The notes: a model not told the origin generated them from the sequence alone. Positions 52,567 to 61,936 are shown, counted from the stretch's first letter. The stretch is 64,000 bases of DNA from Prevotella sp. MA2016 (GCF_000619825.1 NZ_JHUW01000007.1:186001-250000); one strand, 5' to 3'. A program made the numbers and translations.

Positions 52567-53793
52567 GTGAAACAAAACAACGGACTTTTTAGGGCAAACG
52601 GCGCCAACTATTTGGTGCCGTTTGTATTGATTACAACACTTTTCTTTCTGTGGGGATTTGCAAGAGCTATCCTAGACGTACTCAACAAGCATTTCCAGAA
52701 CGAGATGCATATCAGCATCACGCAGTCGAGCCTCATCCAGGTGACTACCTACATGGGCTACTTCCTGATGGCTATCCCTGCAGGACTGTTTATTAACCGC
52801 TTTGGCTACCGCCGTGGTGTGGTGTTCGGCCTACTGCTATTCGGCCTTGGCTCATGGCTCTTTGTGCCCTGCACCGAGGCTGGCACACTGGATGCTTACC
52901 TGTTTGCGCTGTTTATCATCAGCGTGGGCTTGGTGTTCCTGGAGACAGCTGCCAACCCCTATGTGACAGAGCTTGGCGCGAAGGAGTCGGCCAGCAGCCG
53001 CCTGAACCTCTCACAGTCGTTCAACGGCCTTGGCTGCCTGTTTGCCACTTTTGCTGTGGGCCAGTTCCTGTTCAGCGATGGTGGTGGCAACATCGCGATA
53101 CCCTATGTTATCTTAGGTGCAGTGGTATTAGCAATAGCCTGCATCTTTGCACGTGTGAAACTGCCAGAGATCAAGCACAACGACGGACTGGAAGAGAAGG
53201 CCAAGTATGGTCGCGAGCCGCTCAAGCGCATCTGGAGCCACAAGTATTTTGTCTATGGCCTTATCGCTCTGCTGTCTTACGAGGTGGCCGAGATTTCTAT
53301 CAACAGCTATTTCATCAACTACGTCACCAGCATGGGATGGATGGACGACCGCACGGCCTCGTTGGTGCTCACGGGTGCTCTGGCATTCTTCATGGTGGGC
53401 CGTTTTGTAGGTAGCTTCATCATGCGCTGGCTGCCAGCCGAGCACATGCTGCTCATCTGCGGTTGTGGTTGCGTGCTGTGCATCATGGCTGTGCTCATGA
53501 ATTTCGGCCGTCTGTCGCTGATAGGTCTGCTGGGCAACTATCTGTTCGAGGCCATTATGTTTCCCACCATTTTCTCGCTGGCCGTTCGTGGATTAGGTTC
53601 GCTCACCAAGAGTGCCTCCAGCATCCTGATGATGACACCTGTGGGCGGATGTGGCTTCCTGTTGGTAGGTATCATAGCCGATGCTACCGACATGGTGGTG
53701 CCCTTCATCATCCCCCTACTCTGTTATATCGTGGTAGCCCTATATGGCTTCGGCCTCAGCGTCCACCGCGAAGAAAAAGGCTTGCTCGATTAA
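52567..53793 (+). CDS. FHS-family sugar MFS transporter (fucose/glucose/galactose type)
   Basis: 408 residues from GTG 52567, with twelve predicted helices. The N-terminal signature is FFLWGFARAILDVLNKHFQ, where FucP has FxLWGxxxxLxDxLxxxF. INRFGYRRGVVFGLLLFGLG is the loop 2-3 MFS motif, and FLETAANPYVTELG is typical of FucP/GluP. The substrate among fucose, glucose and galactose cannot be told from sequence alone. The last codons and the stop lie in the terminator stem (53780-53804). Confidence 0.85.
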   Translation: MKQNNGLFRANGANYLVPFVLITTLFFLWGFARAILDVLNKHFQNEMHISITQSSLIQVTTYMGYFLMAIPAGLFINRFGYRRGVVFGLLLFGLGSWLFVPCTEAGTLDAYLFALFIISVGLVFLETAANPYVTELGAKESASSRLNLSQSFNGLGCLFATFAVGQFLFSDGGGNIAIPYVILGAVVLAIACIFARVKLPEIKHNDGLEEKAKYGREPLKRIWSHKYFVYGLIALLSYEVAEISINSYFINYVTSMGWMDDRTASLVLTGALAFFMVGRFVGSFIMRWLPAEHMLLICGCGCVLCIMAVLMNFGRLSLIGLLGNYLFEAIMFPTIFSLAVRGLGSLTKSASSILMMTPVGGCGFLLVGIIADATDMVVPFIIPLLCYIVVALYGFGLSVHREEKGLLD

Positions 53794-53814
53794 CTCGAGC
53801 AAGCTTCTTTTTTT
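53780..53814 (+). terminator. Terminator overlapping the sugar transporter stop
   Basis: GCTTGCTCGA (53780-53789) pairs with TCGAGCAAGC (53795-53804), followed by TTCTTTTTTT. It also abuts the stop of the convergent TlpA-like gene. Confidence 0.85.
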
Positions 53815-55264
53815 ACAGACTAATATTGCGGATGACGAAAGCACCTTGAACATCGCCTTCAATGAAGTCGAAGGTAGCGGGGATGGCTTCAAACGGCTCG
53901 AAGGTCAGCGTGAAGTCGCTATAGTTTATTTCGCCTATGTACTCTTCCTTGGCAGTAAAGGCATTTACCTCAGCATAATTATCTGCGTCGAGCTTGATGC
54001 CGTCGGCTGCTGTCAACTTGTATTTTTTTCCATTAGCCTCAAGATAGGAGTCCTTGGCAATGCGGAACCAGTAACCTTTCTTTGCGTAATAGCGGAAACT
54101 GATAATGGTACCACCAGCGTTGGTTTCGACTTTCCGGATGGCGAACTGGAGATTGGAACTGTTGTCCTGTTTGGGACCATTGAGGGATTCAGACAGCCCC
54201 ATAAAATCTCCAGGTTGATACCCCACTGCTTTCCACACGATGCGCTTGTCAGGCGAAATCAGGACGTAATAAGGAATTGCAGCTATATCACAGTATTTAC
54301 TACTGATATCCTTCATGGCATTGTTCCAGTTCTTTCCGACGATACGCTGGCTGAATTCATGCTTCTGCCACTCTGCGAATCTATTCTCATTGATAGAGAC
54401 GATTTCCAGTTTATCTTTCATCTTCTCATAGAATACTTTCATCTCAGGTTCAGACTTCATGCAAGGTCCACAGCCGATGGCCCAGAAATCGAGTAACACA
54501 TATTTGCCATGGCCAAAGGCTTCAAATAGATGATGTTTCTCTCCCTGCATATCGAAAAGTTCAGCATCTTCTGCCTCTTCGCCCACCTGCAAGAGGCGTG
54601 GTGGATAGACATTGTTGTGAATCTCTGCCAATGCTTCTTCAAAACCTTTTGGTGCTCTGGCAGCAATAGTCTTTTCCAATTTCTTCAACTGTTCCATATA
54701 TGGGAAGTCTGGAGTGTTCTTTGCTATCGGAGATATGCTCAATAGCACACGAATGGTCGCAGCATCGACGGGCAGTGAGGGCAGAATGTCCATTTGCTGT
54801 TTTATATATTTTGTCTGAACAGGTTCTCTTTCTGCCCGAGGCTTATGATCCAAATCCATCTGTAGAATTTCTGTTATTACGTCTCGGCAATACTCCGTCA
54901 AACGGTCCAGGGTCTTCTGCTCAGGCAAGGGGCTCTCAACCTTCCATAAAGGGTAGAAGCAGTCTGTGCCCGTCAAGTTCACAGTCACATCTGGACGTAG
55001 GAAGAGGGGCATAGAATAATTGGGGCAGCCATCGCCTATAAAACCGAGAAAACCTTCGGTGAGTTCCTCTACGGGTAAAGTGAAGGCAAAACGTCCGGCT
55101 TGGACAGTATCAACAACACTTCCAAAAGTGCCAGTACCAGCCAGCACCAGCGTGCCGTCTTTCAGTGCGGGTGAGTAACCTGTGACAGTTGCTGTCTTTG
55201 TCTGTGCCCATCCAGTCATCCAAACGAGGGCGAGCATCATTGTAATAATAGTTTTCTTGACCAT
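53813..55264 (-). CDS. TlpA-like thioredoxin-fold lipoprotein/secreted protein
   Basis: 483 residues from ATG 55264. The signal peptide is MVKKTIITMMLALVWMTGWA. An N-terminal DUF4369-like beta domain covers about 22-110 (VTGYSPALKDGTLVLAGTGT). A helical linker follows, then a thioredoxin-like domain (about 225-365) with CxxC GCGPCMKSEPEMKVFYE and the cis-Pro region AAIPYYVLISPDKRIVW. An extra C-terminal beta domain of about 110 residues (380-483) is less usual. It would reduce disulfides, or act as a redox partner, in the periplasm. Expressed divergently from the next regulator gene. Confidence 0.82.
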   Translation of the reverse strand: MVKKTIITMMLALVWMTGWAQTKTATVTGYSPALKDGTLVLAGTGTFGSVVDTVQAGRFAFTLPVEELTEGFLGFIGDGCPNYSMPLFLRPDVTVNLTGTDCFYPLWKVESPLPEQKTLDRLTEYCRDVITEILQMDLDHKPRAEREPVQTKYIKQQMDILPSLPVDAATIRVLLSISPIAKNTPDFPYMEQLKKLEKTIAARAPKGFEEALAEIHNNVYPPRLLQVGEEAEDAELFDMQGEKHHLFEAFGHGKYVLLDFWAIGCGPCMKSEPEMKVFYEKMKDKLEIVSINENRFAEWQKHEFSQRIVGKNWNNAMKDISSKYCDIAAIPYYVLISPDKRIVWKAVGYQPGDFMGLSESLNGPKQDNSSNLQFAIRKVETNAGGTIISFRYYAKKGYWFRIAKDSYLEANGKKYKLTAADGIKLDADNYAEVNAFTAKEEYIGEINYSDFTLTFEPFEAIPATFDFIEGDVQGAFVIRNISL

Positions 55265-55305
55265 AATTGATTTTTGTTTAATTGAAGTTAGATTTGATTT
55301 GCTGG

Positions 55306-55336
55306 CAAAGTTAAGAGAAATCTGCGAACCGTACAA
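55306..55336 (-). promoter_or_regulatory. Promoter of the TlpA-like gene
   Basis: On the minus strand TTG (55336-55334) and TAACTTTG (55313-55306), 20 bases apart, with a 41-base leader. Confidence 0.75.
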
Positions 55337-55477
55337 GGATTAGAGTGAGAAATTATCATTGGGTGTGTTGCATATTATCACAATCTAAACTATTGATATT
55401 GAAGTAAATACACAAAAACAAACTCACAAAAAAGCTGCTGAGAGGAACGGGGGTGAAGTGAAAAAAACAGCAAAAAG

Positions 55478-55509
55478 TTTGTTCGTATAATGAAAAGAAT
55501 GTATTTTTG
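55478..55509 (+). promoter_or_regulatory. Promoter of the first TPR regulator gene
   Basis: TTTG (55478-55481) and TATTTTTG (55502-55509), 20 bases apart, 20 bases before ATG 55529. Confidence 0.78.
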
Positions 55510-55528
55510 CAAGCAAATAACTAACCAT

Positions 55529-57103
55529 ATGAAGAAACTATTTATTATATTAATCATCATGACGGCTATCATTGGATGTAGCGAACCGCCGACCCCACAA
55601 TTTAAGCAGGTCTGGAAAAAGATTCATAGACCAAAGGAGGCAAAAGCTCTTTTAGATAAGGTAAACACAGACTTTCTAACAGAGAGTGGAATGGCAGAAT
55701 ACGAGGTACTGAAAACGATAGTGGCCTATAAATCAAATCGAAAACTGGAAAATGATTCACTCATTTCGGCCAGCATCACCTATTATGACCAGCATGGCGG
55801 TGACTGGCTCCGTAGTCATGCCTATTTATATCGTGGTGCTATCAGGCTGTACAGATTCGGCAATATTATTGATGCCGTCAGAGACTTCAAAGTGGCGGAG
55901 GCCATATCAGAAAGAAATGACGATGAGGAACTGAAGTGTCTGGTTTATCAATATTTAGCTCATGCCAACCATTATTTCAGGAACTATCCATCTATTGTAA
56001 AGTATTCACATAAGTTGCTCGACAGTAGCACAGAGCTCCATGACAGTACGATGATGGCAAAAAGCCTGCTCATGTGTGCTACTGCTTATGCCGATATGGA
56101 CAAGTTGGATAGCGCTTATACCTATATTAAGAAAAGTATCGAACTGGAGAGACACGCCAACATGTCTATGTTGTCAGACCTCTATAGCATGATGTCAGAG
56201 ATCTATGCGGAGAAGGGGGAAGCTATCAAGGCCAAGGAATATTTGAATAAATGGAGACAAACAGGCTATAATCACACTACATGGTATCTGATACCTGCTT
56301 ACATACGAAAAGCTCAAGGAGAATATGAGAAAGCTATCAGACTGGCAAAGATGGGCCTTGAGGATGGCGACCAGAGGACACGCAGGAAATGCCTGATACT
56401 TCTATCTGAACTATATGAACTGACGGGCGACCATGAGCAGGCATCAGAAACAAGGATGATGATACATAAGTATGACGATTTGAAATACAATAATCAGGCC
56501 ATGCTGATGATCGACTGGCAGCAGAAGTTTGACGAGCAACGGCAGACAAATGAATTTCTCAAGCGTATGTCGTGGATGCAAGGGGCATTGATTGCCCTCG
56601 TCATTATTGCAATACTCGCAGCTGGAGTGGGTGCGTTGCTCTACCGTAGGAAGGTGAGTCGGCTTAGCTTCAGACAGGACGAAGACGCAAAGCGCATTGC
56701 AGAATTACGAACGAAGATTGAACTGCAGGAAAAGAATGGTCAAGAGAACGGGCAGGAGATGGCACGGCTGAAAAAGGAATTAGAGAAGCGCATGGAGCGC
56801 ATCTCGGGCACACTACTGATTGGTACGCAGATGTTCAGCCAGTTGCAGCAGCGCCAGTGCATCGCCGAGGCTACAGCCAAGGAGCAGCAATGCCTTGTAG
56901 AGTTCTTCGCCCAACTGCGTCCGAAGCGCTGGCAGGAGTGGAACCGTCAATACAGCAATCTTTCAACTGCACAATACGTTTTTCTTATTATGCAAGACGA
57001 CCTGCACTACGACGACGAGGCCATCTCTGTCGCTCTTGATGTGAAACGTACATCGGTAAGAAGCATGCGCTCAAGAATCAAGAGCCGAGCACACACTTCT
57101 TAA
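55529..57103 (+). CDS. TPR lipoprotein-type sensor with C-terminal HTH
   Basis: 524 residues from ATG 55529. The lipoprotein-like N-terminus is MKKLFIILIIMTAIIGCSEP (Cys 17). Several TPR-type repeats fill about 35-330 (NANHYFRNYPSIVKYSHKLL; YTYIKKSIELERHANMSMLS, partial). A membrane helix lies at about 350-372 (GALIALVIIAILAAGVGALL), followed by a coiled coil (about 375-430) and a C-terminal helix-turn-helix-like end (ISVALDVKRTSVRSMRSRIK). Such membrane-spanning TPR regulators are common in Bacteroidales. A similar gene follows 105 bases later with its own promoter. Confidence 0.8.
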   Translation: MKKLFIILIIMTAIIGCSEPPTPQFKQVWKKIHRPKEAKALLDKVNTDFLTESGMAEYEVLKTIVAYKSNRKLENDSLISASITYYDQHGGDWLRSHAYLYRGAIRLYRFGNIIDAVRDFKVAEAISERNDDEELKCLVYQYLAHANHYFRNYPSIVKYSHKLLDSSTELHDSTMMAKSLLMCATAYADMDKLDSAYTYIKKSIELERHANMSMLSDLYSMMSEIYAEKGEAIKAKEYLNKWRQTGYNHTTWYLIPAYIRKAQGEYEKAIRLAKMGLEDGDQRTRRKCLILLSELYELTGDHEQASETRMMIHKYDDLKYNNQAMLMIDWQQKFDEQRQTNEFLKRMSWMQGALIALVIIAILAAGVGALLYRRKVSRLSFRQDEDAKRIAELRTKIELQEKNGQENGQEMARLKKELEKRMERISGTLLIGTQMFSQLQQRQCIAEATAKEQQCLVEFFAQLRPKRWQEWNRQYSNLSTAQYVFLIMQDDLHYDDEAISVALDVKRTSVRSMRSRIKSRAHTS

Positions 57104-57177
57104 AAGTCATACGATTCTTGGTGTGCAAATATTAAGAAATAATTTTCAAATGAAGATGCACTTTATAATTTTTTTTG

Positions 57178-57185
57178 TATCTTTG
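57178..57185 (+). promoter_or_regulatory. -7 promoter box of the DUF6377 gene
   Basis: TATCTTTG, 24 bases before ATG 57209, preceded by a T-rich stretch. Confidence 0.7.
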
Positions 57186-57208
57186 CACGCGAAACAATTA
57201 ACTAAAAG

Positions 57209-58885
57209 ATGAAGAAAGGACTACTTCTAATATGCTTACTGCTGGCAATTTCCAACACAATGCGAGCCGGCGACAAACTGAATTTGGAGGCTTACTGCCA
57301 ACAGATAGATCATGCCATAGCACACTCGTCCGACTATGTGGCTGCACACGAAAAGAAAATCGGCGAGGCCAAAAGGGCACTGGATCTGGAAACATCTCCC
57401 AAAAACAAATATCAGATAAATTTCAAACTGTATGAGCTCTACAAACCGTTTGTGAGCGACTCAGCTATGTTCTATCTGACGGAGTGTATCAGGCTTGCCG
57501 ACCAGTTGGCCGACAAATCGGGCTCAGCGAAATGTCGCGCGCTGATGGCTATCAGATGCTCGAACATCGGCATGTATGACGAAGCACTCAACACGCTCGA
57601 CTCGATCAATCCAGCTGGTATTGACACCCTGTCATTAGGCATATACTATGAGGCCTACGACAATGTGTATAGCGAACTGGCCTACTACACCCGACTGGAG
57701 CACATGCGACAGGCTTACCAGGCCAAGGCCAACCATTACAACAAACTGATGATGGAGATACTGCCGCCAACATACGAAACGCGCTTTTTGCGACTGGAAC
57801 AAAAGGCACAGGGGGAAGGGAAACTGGACGAGGCCATGAGGATAAACGACGAATGGCTCAAGACGGTAGAACCTGGCAGTCATCCTTATGCGCTGGTGGC
57901 ACTGTACCGCTACATCGAATACAAGTTGCAAGGCAATAAACCCCAGATGATGCACTGGCTGGTGGAATCGGTGCTGGCCGACATACGCAACGCGGCCATG
58001 GACCAGGGCTCTATGTGGGAACTGGCCAACGAACTGATGCTGAACGGAGATATCGACAAGGCATCGAGCTACATCAGTTTTACCAGCGACTGTGCTAACC
58101 GCTATGGCTCACGCCAGCGTAACTGGCAAATAGCACCGCTACTGACTACCATTGCCAAGAACTACAAAGCGAAGAGCGAGCATACCACCAACCAGCTGCG
58201 CATGCTGCTGGTGGCCATCAGTCTGCTGCTGTTACTGCTCTTAGGCGTGCTGATATTCCTGCGCCGCCGCAACCTGCAGCTGGATATCGCCAGAAAGGAA
58301 CTGAAAGAGAAGAACGACGAACTGGCCACCGCCAACAAGCAATTGGCCTCACAGACCGAAGAGTTGTCAACTCTCAACGCTCAACTTTCAACACTCAACG
58401 CTCAACTTTCAGAGAGCAACCGCGTAAAAGAGGAGTATATCGGACGCTTCATGAGCTTGTGTTCGCAGTATATCGACAAGCTTGATAACTATCGCAAGAT
58501 GGTGAACAAGAAAATGAAGAATAAGGAACTGGAGGATTTGTTCCGATTGTCGAAATCGACAGAGCTGAAAGAGAAAGAGCTGGAGGAGTTGTATCAAAAC
58601 TTCGACTCGGTGTTCCTGCATCTGTTCCCCAACTTTGTGAACGACTTCAACGCACTGCTACAGGACGACACACAGGTGCACCCCAAGGAGGAGAACCGAC
58701 TGACAACTGAAATCCGCATTTTTGCCCTCATCAGACTGGGCATCGAAGACTCATCGAAGATTGCTGAATTCCTGCACTACTCGGTTAACACCATATATAA
58801 TTATCGCGCGCGTATCAAAAACGGTGCACTTGACAATCGCGAGAGTTTCGAACGACGTATCAAGCAGTTAGGTAACATACAATAG
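57209..58885 (+). CDS. DUF6377-type TPR/membrane/HTH regulator
   Basis: 558 residues. The signal peptide is MKKGLLLICLLLAISNTMRA. TPR-like helices run at about 30-320, the membrane helix is at about 335-357 (MLLVAISLLLLLLLGVLIFL), and a coiled coil follows, with residues 388-407 being a heptad run encoded by CTCAACGCTCAACTTTCAA-type DNA. The C-terminal domain (about 410-558) has ALIRLGIEDSSKIAEFLHYS and VNTIYNYRARIKNG, the DUF6377 end that looks like a DNA-binding HTH. It is architecturally parallel to the gene before it. Target genes and signal are unknown. Confidence 0.83.
   Translation: MKKGLLLICLLLAISNTMRAGDKLNLEAYCQQIDHAIAHSSDYVAAHEKKIGEAKRALDLETSPKNKYQINFKLYELYKPFVSDSAMFYLTECIRLADQLADKSGSAKCRALMAIRCSNIGMYDEALNTLDSINPAGIDTLSLGIYYEAYDNVYSELAYYTRLEHMRQAYQAKANHYNKLMMEILPPTYETRFLRLEQKAQGEGKLDEAMRINDEWLKTVEPGSHPYALVALYRYIEYKLQGNKPQMMHWLVESVLADIRNAAMDQGSMWELANELMLNGDIDKASSYISFTSDCANRYGSRQRNWQIAPLLTTIAKNYKAKSEHTTNQLRMLLVAISLLLLLLLGVLIFLRRRNLQLDIARKELKEKNDELATANKQLASQTEELSTLNAQLSTLNAQLSESNRVKEEYIGRFMSLCSQYIDKLDNYRKMVNKKMKNKELEDLFRLSKSTELKEKELEELYQNFDSVFLHLFPNFVNDFNALLQDDTQVHPKEENRLTTEIRIFALIRLGIEDSSKIAEFLHYSVNTIYNYRARIKNGALDNRESFERRIKQLGNIQ
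58361..58412. repeat. CTCAAC-type simple repeat inside the DUF6377 gene
   Basis: Repeated TCAACTCTCAACGCTCAAC units, in frame, encode an (ELSTLNAQ)n coiled-coil stretch. Confidence 0.75.
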
Positions 58886-58910
58886 TTTAAAAAAATTATC
58901 TAAAAAATGA

Positions 58911-58950
58911 TGTTGACGGTTAAAATCTACTAACCGTCAACATTTTTATT
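58911..58950 (+). terminator. Terminator of the DUF6377 gene
   Basis: TGTTGACGGTTA (58911-58922) pairs perfectly with TAACCGTCAACA (58931-58942) across an 8-base loop, then TTTTTATT. Confidence 0.88.
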
Positions 58951-58972
58951 TGGAAATTATCGATAAACTTAT

Positions 58973-58980
58973 TACCTTTG
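58973..58980 (+). promoter_or_regulatory. -7 promoter box of the LytS/LytTR operon
   Basis: TACCTTTG, 16 bases before ATG 58996. It overlaps the TTG at 58978 that begins the longest frame, excluding that start. Confidence 0.72.
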
Positions 58981-58995
58981 CCGACGACTAATAAC

Positions 58996-60027
58996 ATGAT
59001 TCGGATGAATAAGCATTTAGCAGGTCTATGTCACCTGGCCCTATGGGCATTTATGTTCCTGTCGCCTCTGACTTACTGGCGAGGCACTGGATTCAAATTT
59101 CCGCAATACCTGATGTATTGCCTGCAACCAGCTATGTTGATGTTCATATTCTATTTGAACTATCTGTATCTGGCGCCCAAATTCTTTGTGTCAGGCAAGC
59201 ATCGCTACGACCTGCTCATCAATGTGGTACTGATTACCACGTTAGGTGTCTCTCTGCATTATTGGAACGACTATGCCAACGAACTGTATGGCGTGCATCA
59301 ACGCTTTGATGATGCGATTAACGACGTGACCAATATCCTGCGCGACTGTTTGAATCTGGCCATCTTTGCCGCAGGCTCAACAGCACTGGCACTGGCCCGA
59401 AAATGGTCGACGGCCAATCAGCAGCTCAAGGAGTCGGAAGCTGCCCGCACACAGGCTGAGCTCTACAATCTGCGGTCGCAGATCAATCCGCACTTCCTGC
59501 TCAACACGCTGAACAACATCTATGCCCTGACCGCTATCGACCAGACACGCGCTCAGGATGCCATACAGCAACTGTCGAAAATGCTGCGCCACCTGCTCTA
59601 CGACAATCAGGAACGAGAGGTGTCGCTGGCCGATGAAATGCTGTTTATAGAGAACTATATCAGTCTGATGAAGATACGTCTGTCGCAGAATGTAGAGGTA
59701 AAATTCAACCGGCAGGTGACACTACCTGGTATCAAGGTGGCTCCACTCATCTTCATCTCGCTGATTGAGAATGCCTTTAAACATGGCGTGAGTCCTGTTG
59801 AACCCAGTTTTGTGCATATCAGCATTACCGCAACAGAACACGACATCACCTGCAAGATTGAGAACTCCAACCATCCCAAATCGATTGACGACCGCAGCGG
59901 GCATGGCATCGGGCTCAATCAGGTGCAACGCCGCTTAGATCTAGCCTATCCCAACCGCTACACTTGGGAGAAAGGCCCCAATAAAGAAGGAAACATTTAT
60001 ACATCAACAATACATATAGATTTATGA
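58996..60027 (+). CDS. LytS-type sensor histidine kinase
   Basis: 343 residues from ATG 58996 (ATG 59005 is also possible). Four membrane helices occupy about the first 135 residues. The PF06580 H-box is LRSQINPHFLLNTLNNIYAL with H166, and the ATPase domain has FISLIENAFKHGVSPVE (N-box) and GHGIGLNQVQRRLDLAYPN (G-box). There is no extra sensor domain beyond the membrane part. It overlaps the response regulator by four bases (ATGA). Confidence 0.92.
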   Translation: MIRMNKHLAGLCHLALWAFMFLSPLTYWRGTGFKFPQYLMYCLQPAMLMFIFYLNYLYLAPKFFVSGKHRYDLLINVVLITTLGVSLHYWNDYANELYGVHQRFDDAINDVTNILRDCLNLAIFAAGSTALALARKWSTANQQLKESEAARTQAELYNLRSQINPHFLLNTLNNIYALTAIDQTRAQDAIQQLSKMLRHLLYDNQEREVSLADEMLFIENYISLMKIRLSQNVEVKFNRQVTLPGIKVAPLIFISLIENAFKHGVSPVEPSFVHISITATEHDITCKIENSNHPKSIDDRSGHGIGLNQVQRRLDLAYPNRYTWEKGPNKEGNIYTSTIHIDL

Positions 60028-60734
60028 TTATTACTTGTGCCATCATCGACGATGAGCCTCTGGCAGCAGGCCTGCTTGAGAGCTACGCCAAAAAAACACC
60101 TTATTTAAGTCTTCAAGGAACTTACAACAGTGCCGTACAGGCCATGAAGGATCTTCGTGAGAACCCCGTACAACTACTGTTTCTTGACATACAGATGCCC
60201 GAACTCTCTGGTATCGAATTTGCCAAAATCCTGCCCAAGGACACTAAGGTAATTTTTACAACAGCCTTCCCACAGTATGCCATCGAAGGTTTTAAGGTTA
60301 ACGGTCTGGACTACCTGCTGAAGCCCATCTCGTATGACGACTTCATCAAGGCCACCGACAAGGCCATCGAGTGGTTCAGTGTTTCATTGAGACAGGACGT
60401 GTACCGCCGCGACCGCTTCATGTTCGTAAAGAGCGACTACAAGCTGCAGCGCGTGGCTCTCGATGATATCCTCTATGTAGAAGGACTGAAAGACTATGTG
60501 CGCTTCTACCTGAAGAATGGCGACAGGATCATGTCGCTCATGTCTATGAAGAAGCTGGAGGAGTATCTGCCCAAGCCTGAGTTCTTGCGCACGCATCGCT
60601 CATTTATCGTACATATGACAGAGACACCACTGGTTGACAAGTTCCGCATTGTGTTCGACGATGTGATGATACCTATCTCCGACAACTATAAGGAAGAGGT
60701 TCAGAAGTATTTCGACGAGCACACGCTGGTGTAA
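60024..60734 (+). CDS. LytTR response regulator
   Basis: 236 residues. The receiver domain is 1-120 (CAIIDDEPLAAGLLESYAKK; phospho-Asp D55 in LFLDIQMPELSG; K in LLKPISYDD). The LytTR DNA-binding domain is at about 130-235 (DRFMFVKSDYKLQRVALDDI; LRTHRSFIVHM). It is paired with the upstream kinase and translationally coupled. The intergenic region after it holds low-complexity repeats and the aldolase promoter. Confidence 0.93.
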   Translation: MIITCAIIDDEPLAAGLLESYAKKTPYLSLQGTYNSAVQAMKDLRENPVQLLFLDIQMPELSGIEFAKILPKDTKVIFTTAFPQYAIEGFKVNGLDYLLKPISYDDFIKATDKAIEWFSVSLRQDVYRRDRFMFVKSDYKLQRVALDDILYVEGLKDYVRFYLKNGDRIMSLMSMKKLEEYLPKPEFLRTHRSFIVHMTETPLVDKFRIVFDDVMIPISDNYKEEVQKYFDEHTLV

Positions 60735-60756
60735 TATTGTAAACTGCGTTTTGCAA

Positions 60757-60850
60757 AGGTAAAAAAGTAAAAAGGTAAAAGAGTAAAAAAGTGATAAAAT
60801 AAGCACTTCACCACTCACTTTTACCTTTTTACTTCATTCCCTTCTTACTT
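60757..60850. repeat. GTAAAA/TTTTAC low-complexity inverted repeat
   Basis: Tandem GTAAAAAAGTAAAAAGG-type units (60757-60792) are followed by a complementary CACTTTTACCTTTTTACTT stretch (60818-60836) and more TTAC units, so the region can fold on itself. It is unlike flanking coding DNA and belongs to the family of simple-repeat insertions seen elsewhere in the window. Confidence 0.7.
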
Positions 60851-60857
60851 TTTTTTG

Positions 60858-60865
60858 TACCTTTG
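60858..60865 (+). promoter_or_regulatory. -7 promoter box of fructose-bisphosphate aldolase
   Basis: TACCTTTG, 44 bases before ATG 60909, at the end of the simple-repeat region. Confidence 0.72.
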
Positions 60866-60908
60866 CAGGCGTTAAAGCGAAAATTATTCATTTAAATTTT
60901 GAGATATT

Positions 60909-61910
60909 ATGGTTAATTACAAGGAATTAGGACTCGTGAATACTCGCGAGATGTTCAAGAAGGCAGTAGCTGGTGGCTATGCTATCCCCGCTTTCAACTT
61001 CAACACAATGGAGCAGATGCAGGCTATCGTACAGGCTGCTGTTGAGACCAAGTCACCTGTTATCATGCAGGTTTCAAAGGGTGCTCGTAACTATGCTAAC
61101 GCTACAATCCTGCGTTACATGGCTGAGGGTGCAGTAGCCTATGCCAAGGAGTTGGGTTGCGAGAAGCCTGAGATCGTTCTCCACCTCGACCACGGTGATA
61201 GCTTCGAGCTCTGCAAGGACTGTATCGATATGGGATTCTCAAGCGTTATGATCGACGGTTCTTCACTGCCTTACGAGGATAACATCGCCCTGACAAAGAA
61301 GGTTGTTGAGTACGCTCATCAGTTCGACGTAACTGTAGAGGCTGAGCTCGGCGTTCTCGCTGGTGTTGAGGATGAGGTTGTTGCTGAGGAGTCACACTAC
61401 ACAAAGCCTGAGGAGGTTATCGACTTCGCTACACGTACAGGTTGCGACTCACTGGCTATCTCTATCGGTACTTCACACGGTGCTTACAAGTTCAAGCCCG
61501 AGCAGTGCACACGCGACCCAAAGACCGGTAAGCTCGTTCCTCCCCCACTCGCATTCGACGTTCTGCACGAGATCGAGAAGAAGCTTCCTGGATTCCCCAT
61601 CGTTCTCCACGGTTCTTCTTCAGTTCCTCAGGACGAGGTTGACACTATCAACAAGTACGGTGGTAACCTGCCCGACGCTGTAGGTATCCCCGAGGAGCAG
61701 CTCCGCGAGGCTTCTAAGAGCGCTGTTTGCAAGATCAACATCGACTCTGACTCTCGTCTGGCTATGACTGCTGCTATCCGTCAGTACCTGGCTGAGCACC
61801 CAGATCACTTCGATCCTCGCCAGTACCTGAAGCCCGCTCGTGAGAACATGAAGAAGATGTACATCCACAAGATTGTGAACGTACTCGGTTCAGACGGCAA
61901 GCTCGGATAA
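60909..61910 (+). CDS. fba: Class II fructose-bisphosphate aldolase
   Basis: 333 residues. The class II core is AIPAFNFNTMEQMQAIVQAA at the start, HLDHGDS with D94 and Zn ligand H95, DGSSLPYEDNIALTKKV, VEAELGVLAGVEDE, AISIGTSHGAYKF and VLHGSSSVP (Zn/phosphate site). It cleaves fructose-1,6-bisphosphate to triose phosphates in glycolysis. Codon choice (CTC/CTG balance, GTT, GCT, CGT) is more uniform than in neighbours, as expected of a highly expressed gene. It has its own promoter and terminator. Confidence 0.95.
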   Translation: MVNYKELGLVNTREMFKKAVAGGYAIPAFNFNTMEQMQAIVQAAVETKSPVIMQVSKGARNYANATILRYMAEGAVAYAKELGCEKPEIVLHLDHGDSFELCKDCIDMGFSSVMIDGSSLPYEDNIALTKKVVEYAHQFDVTVEAELGVLAGVEDEVVAEESHYTKPEEVIDFATRTGCDSLAISIGTSHGAYKFKPEQCTRDPKTGKLVPPPLAFDVLHEIEKKLPGFPIVLHGSSSVPQDEVDTINKYGGNLPDAVGIPEEQLREASKSAVCKINIDSDSRLAMTAAIRQYLAEHPDHFDPRQYLKPARENMKKMYIHKIVNVLGSDGKLG

Positions 61911-61936
61911 TCACTTCCAAGCAATCAATAAAAAAG

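Noticed and set aside
58978..58995. TTG start of the LytS kinase
   Set aside because: The TTG is part of the -7 box TACCTTTG, so it precedes the transcript.
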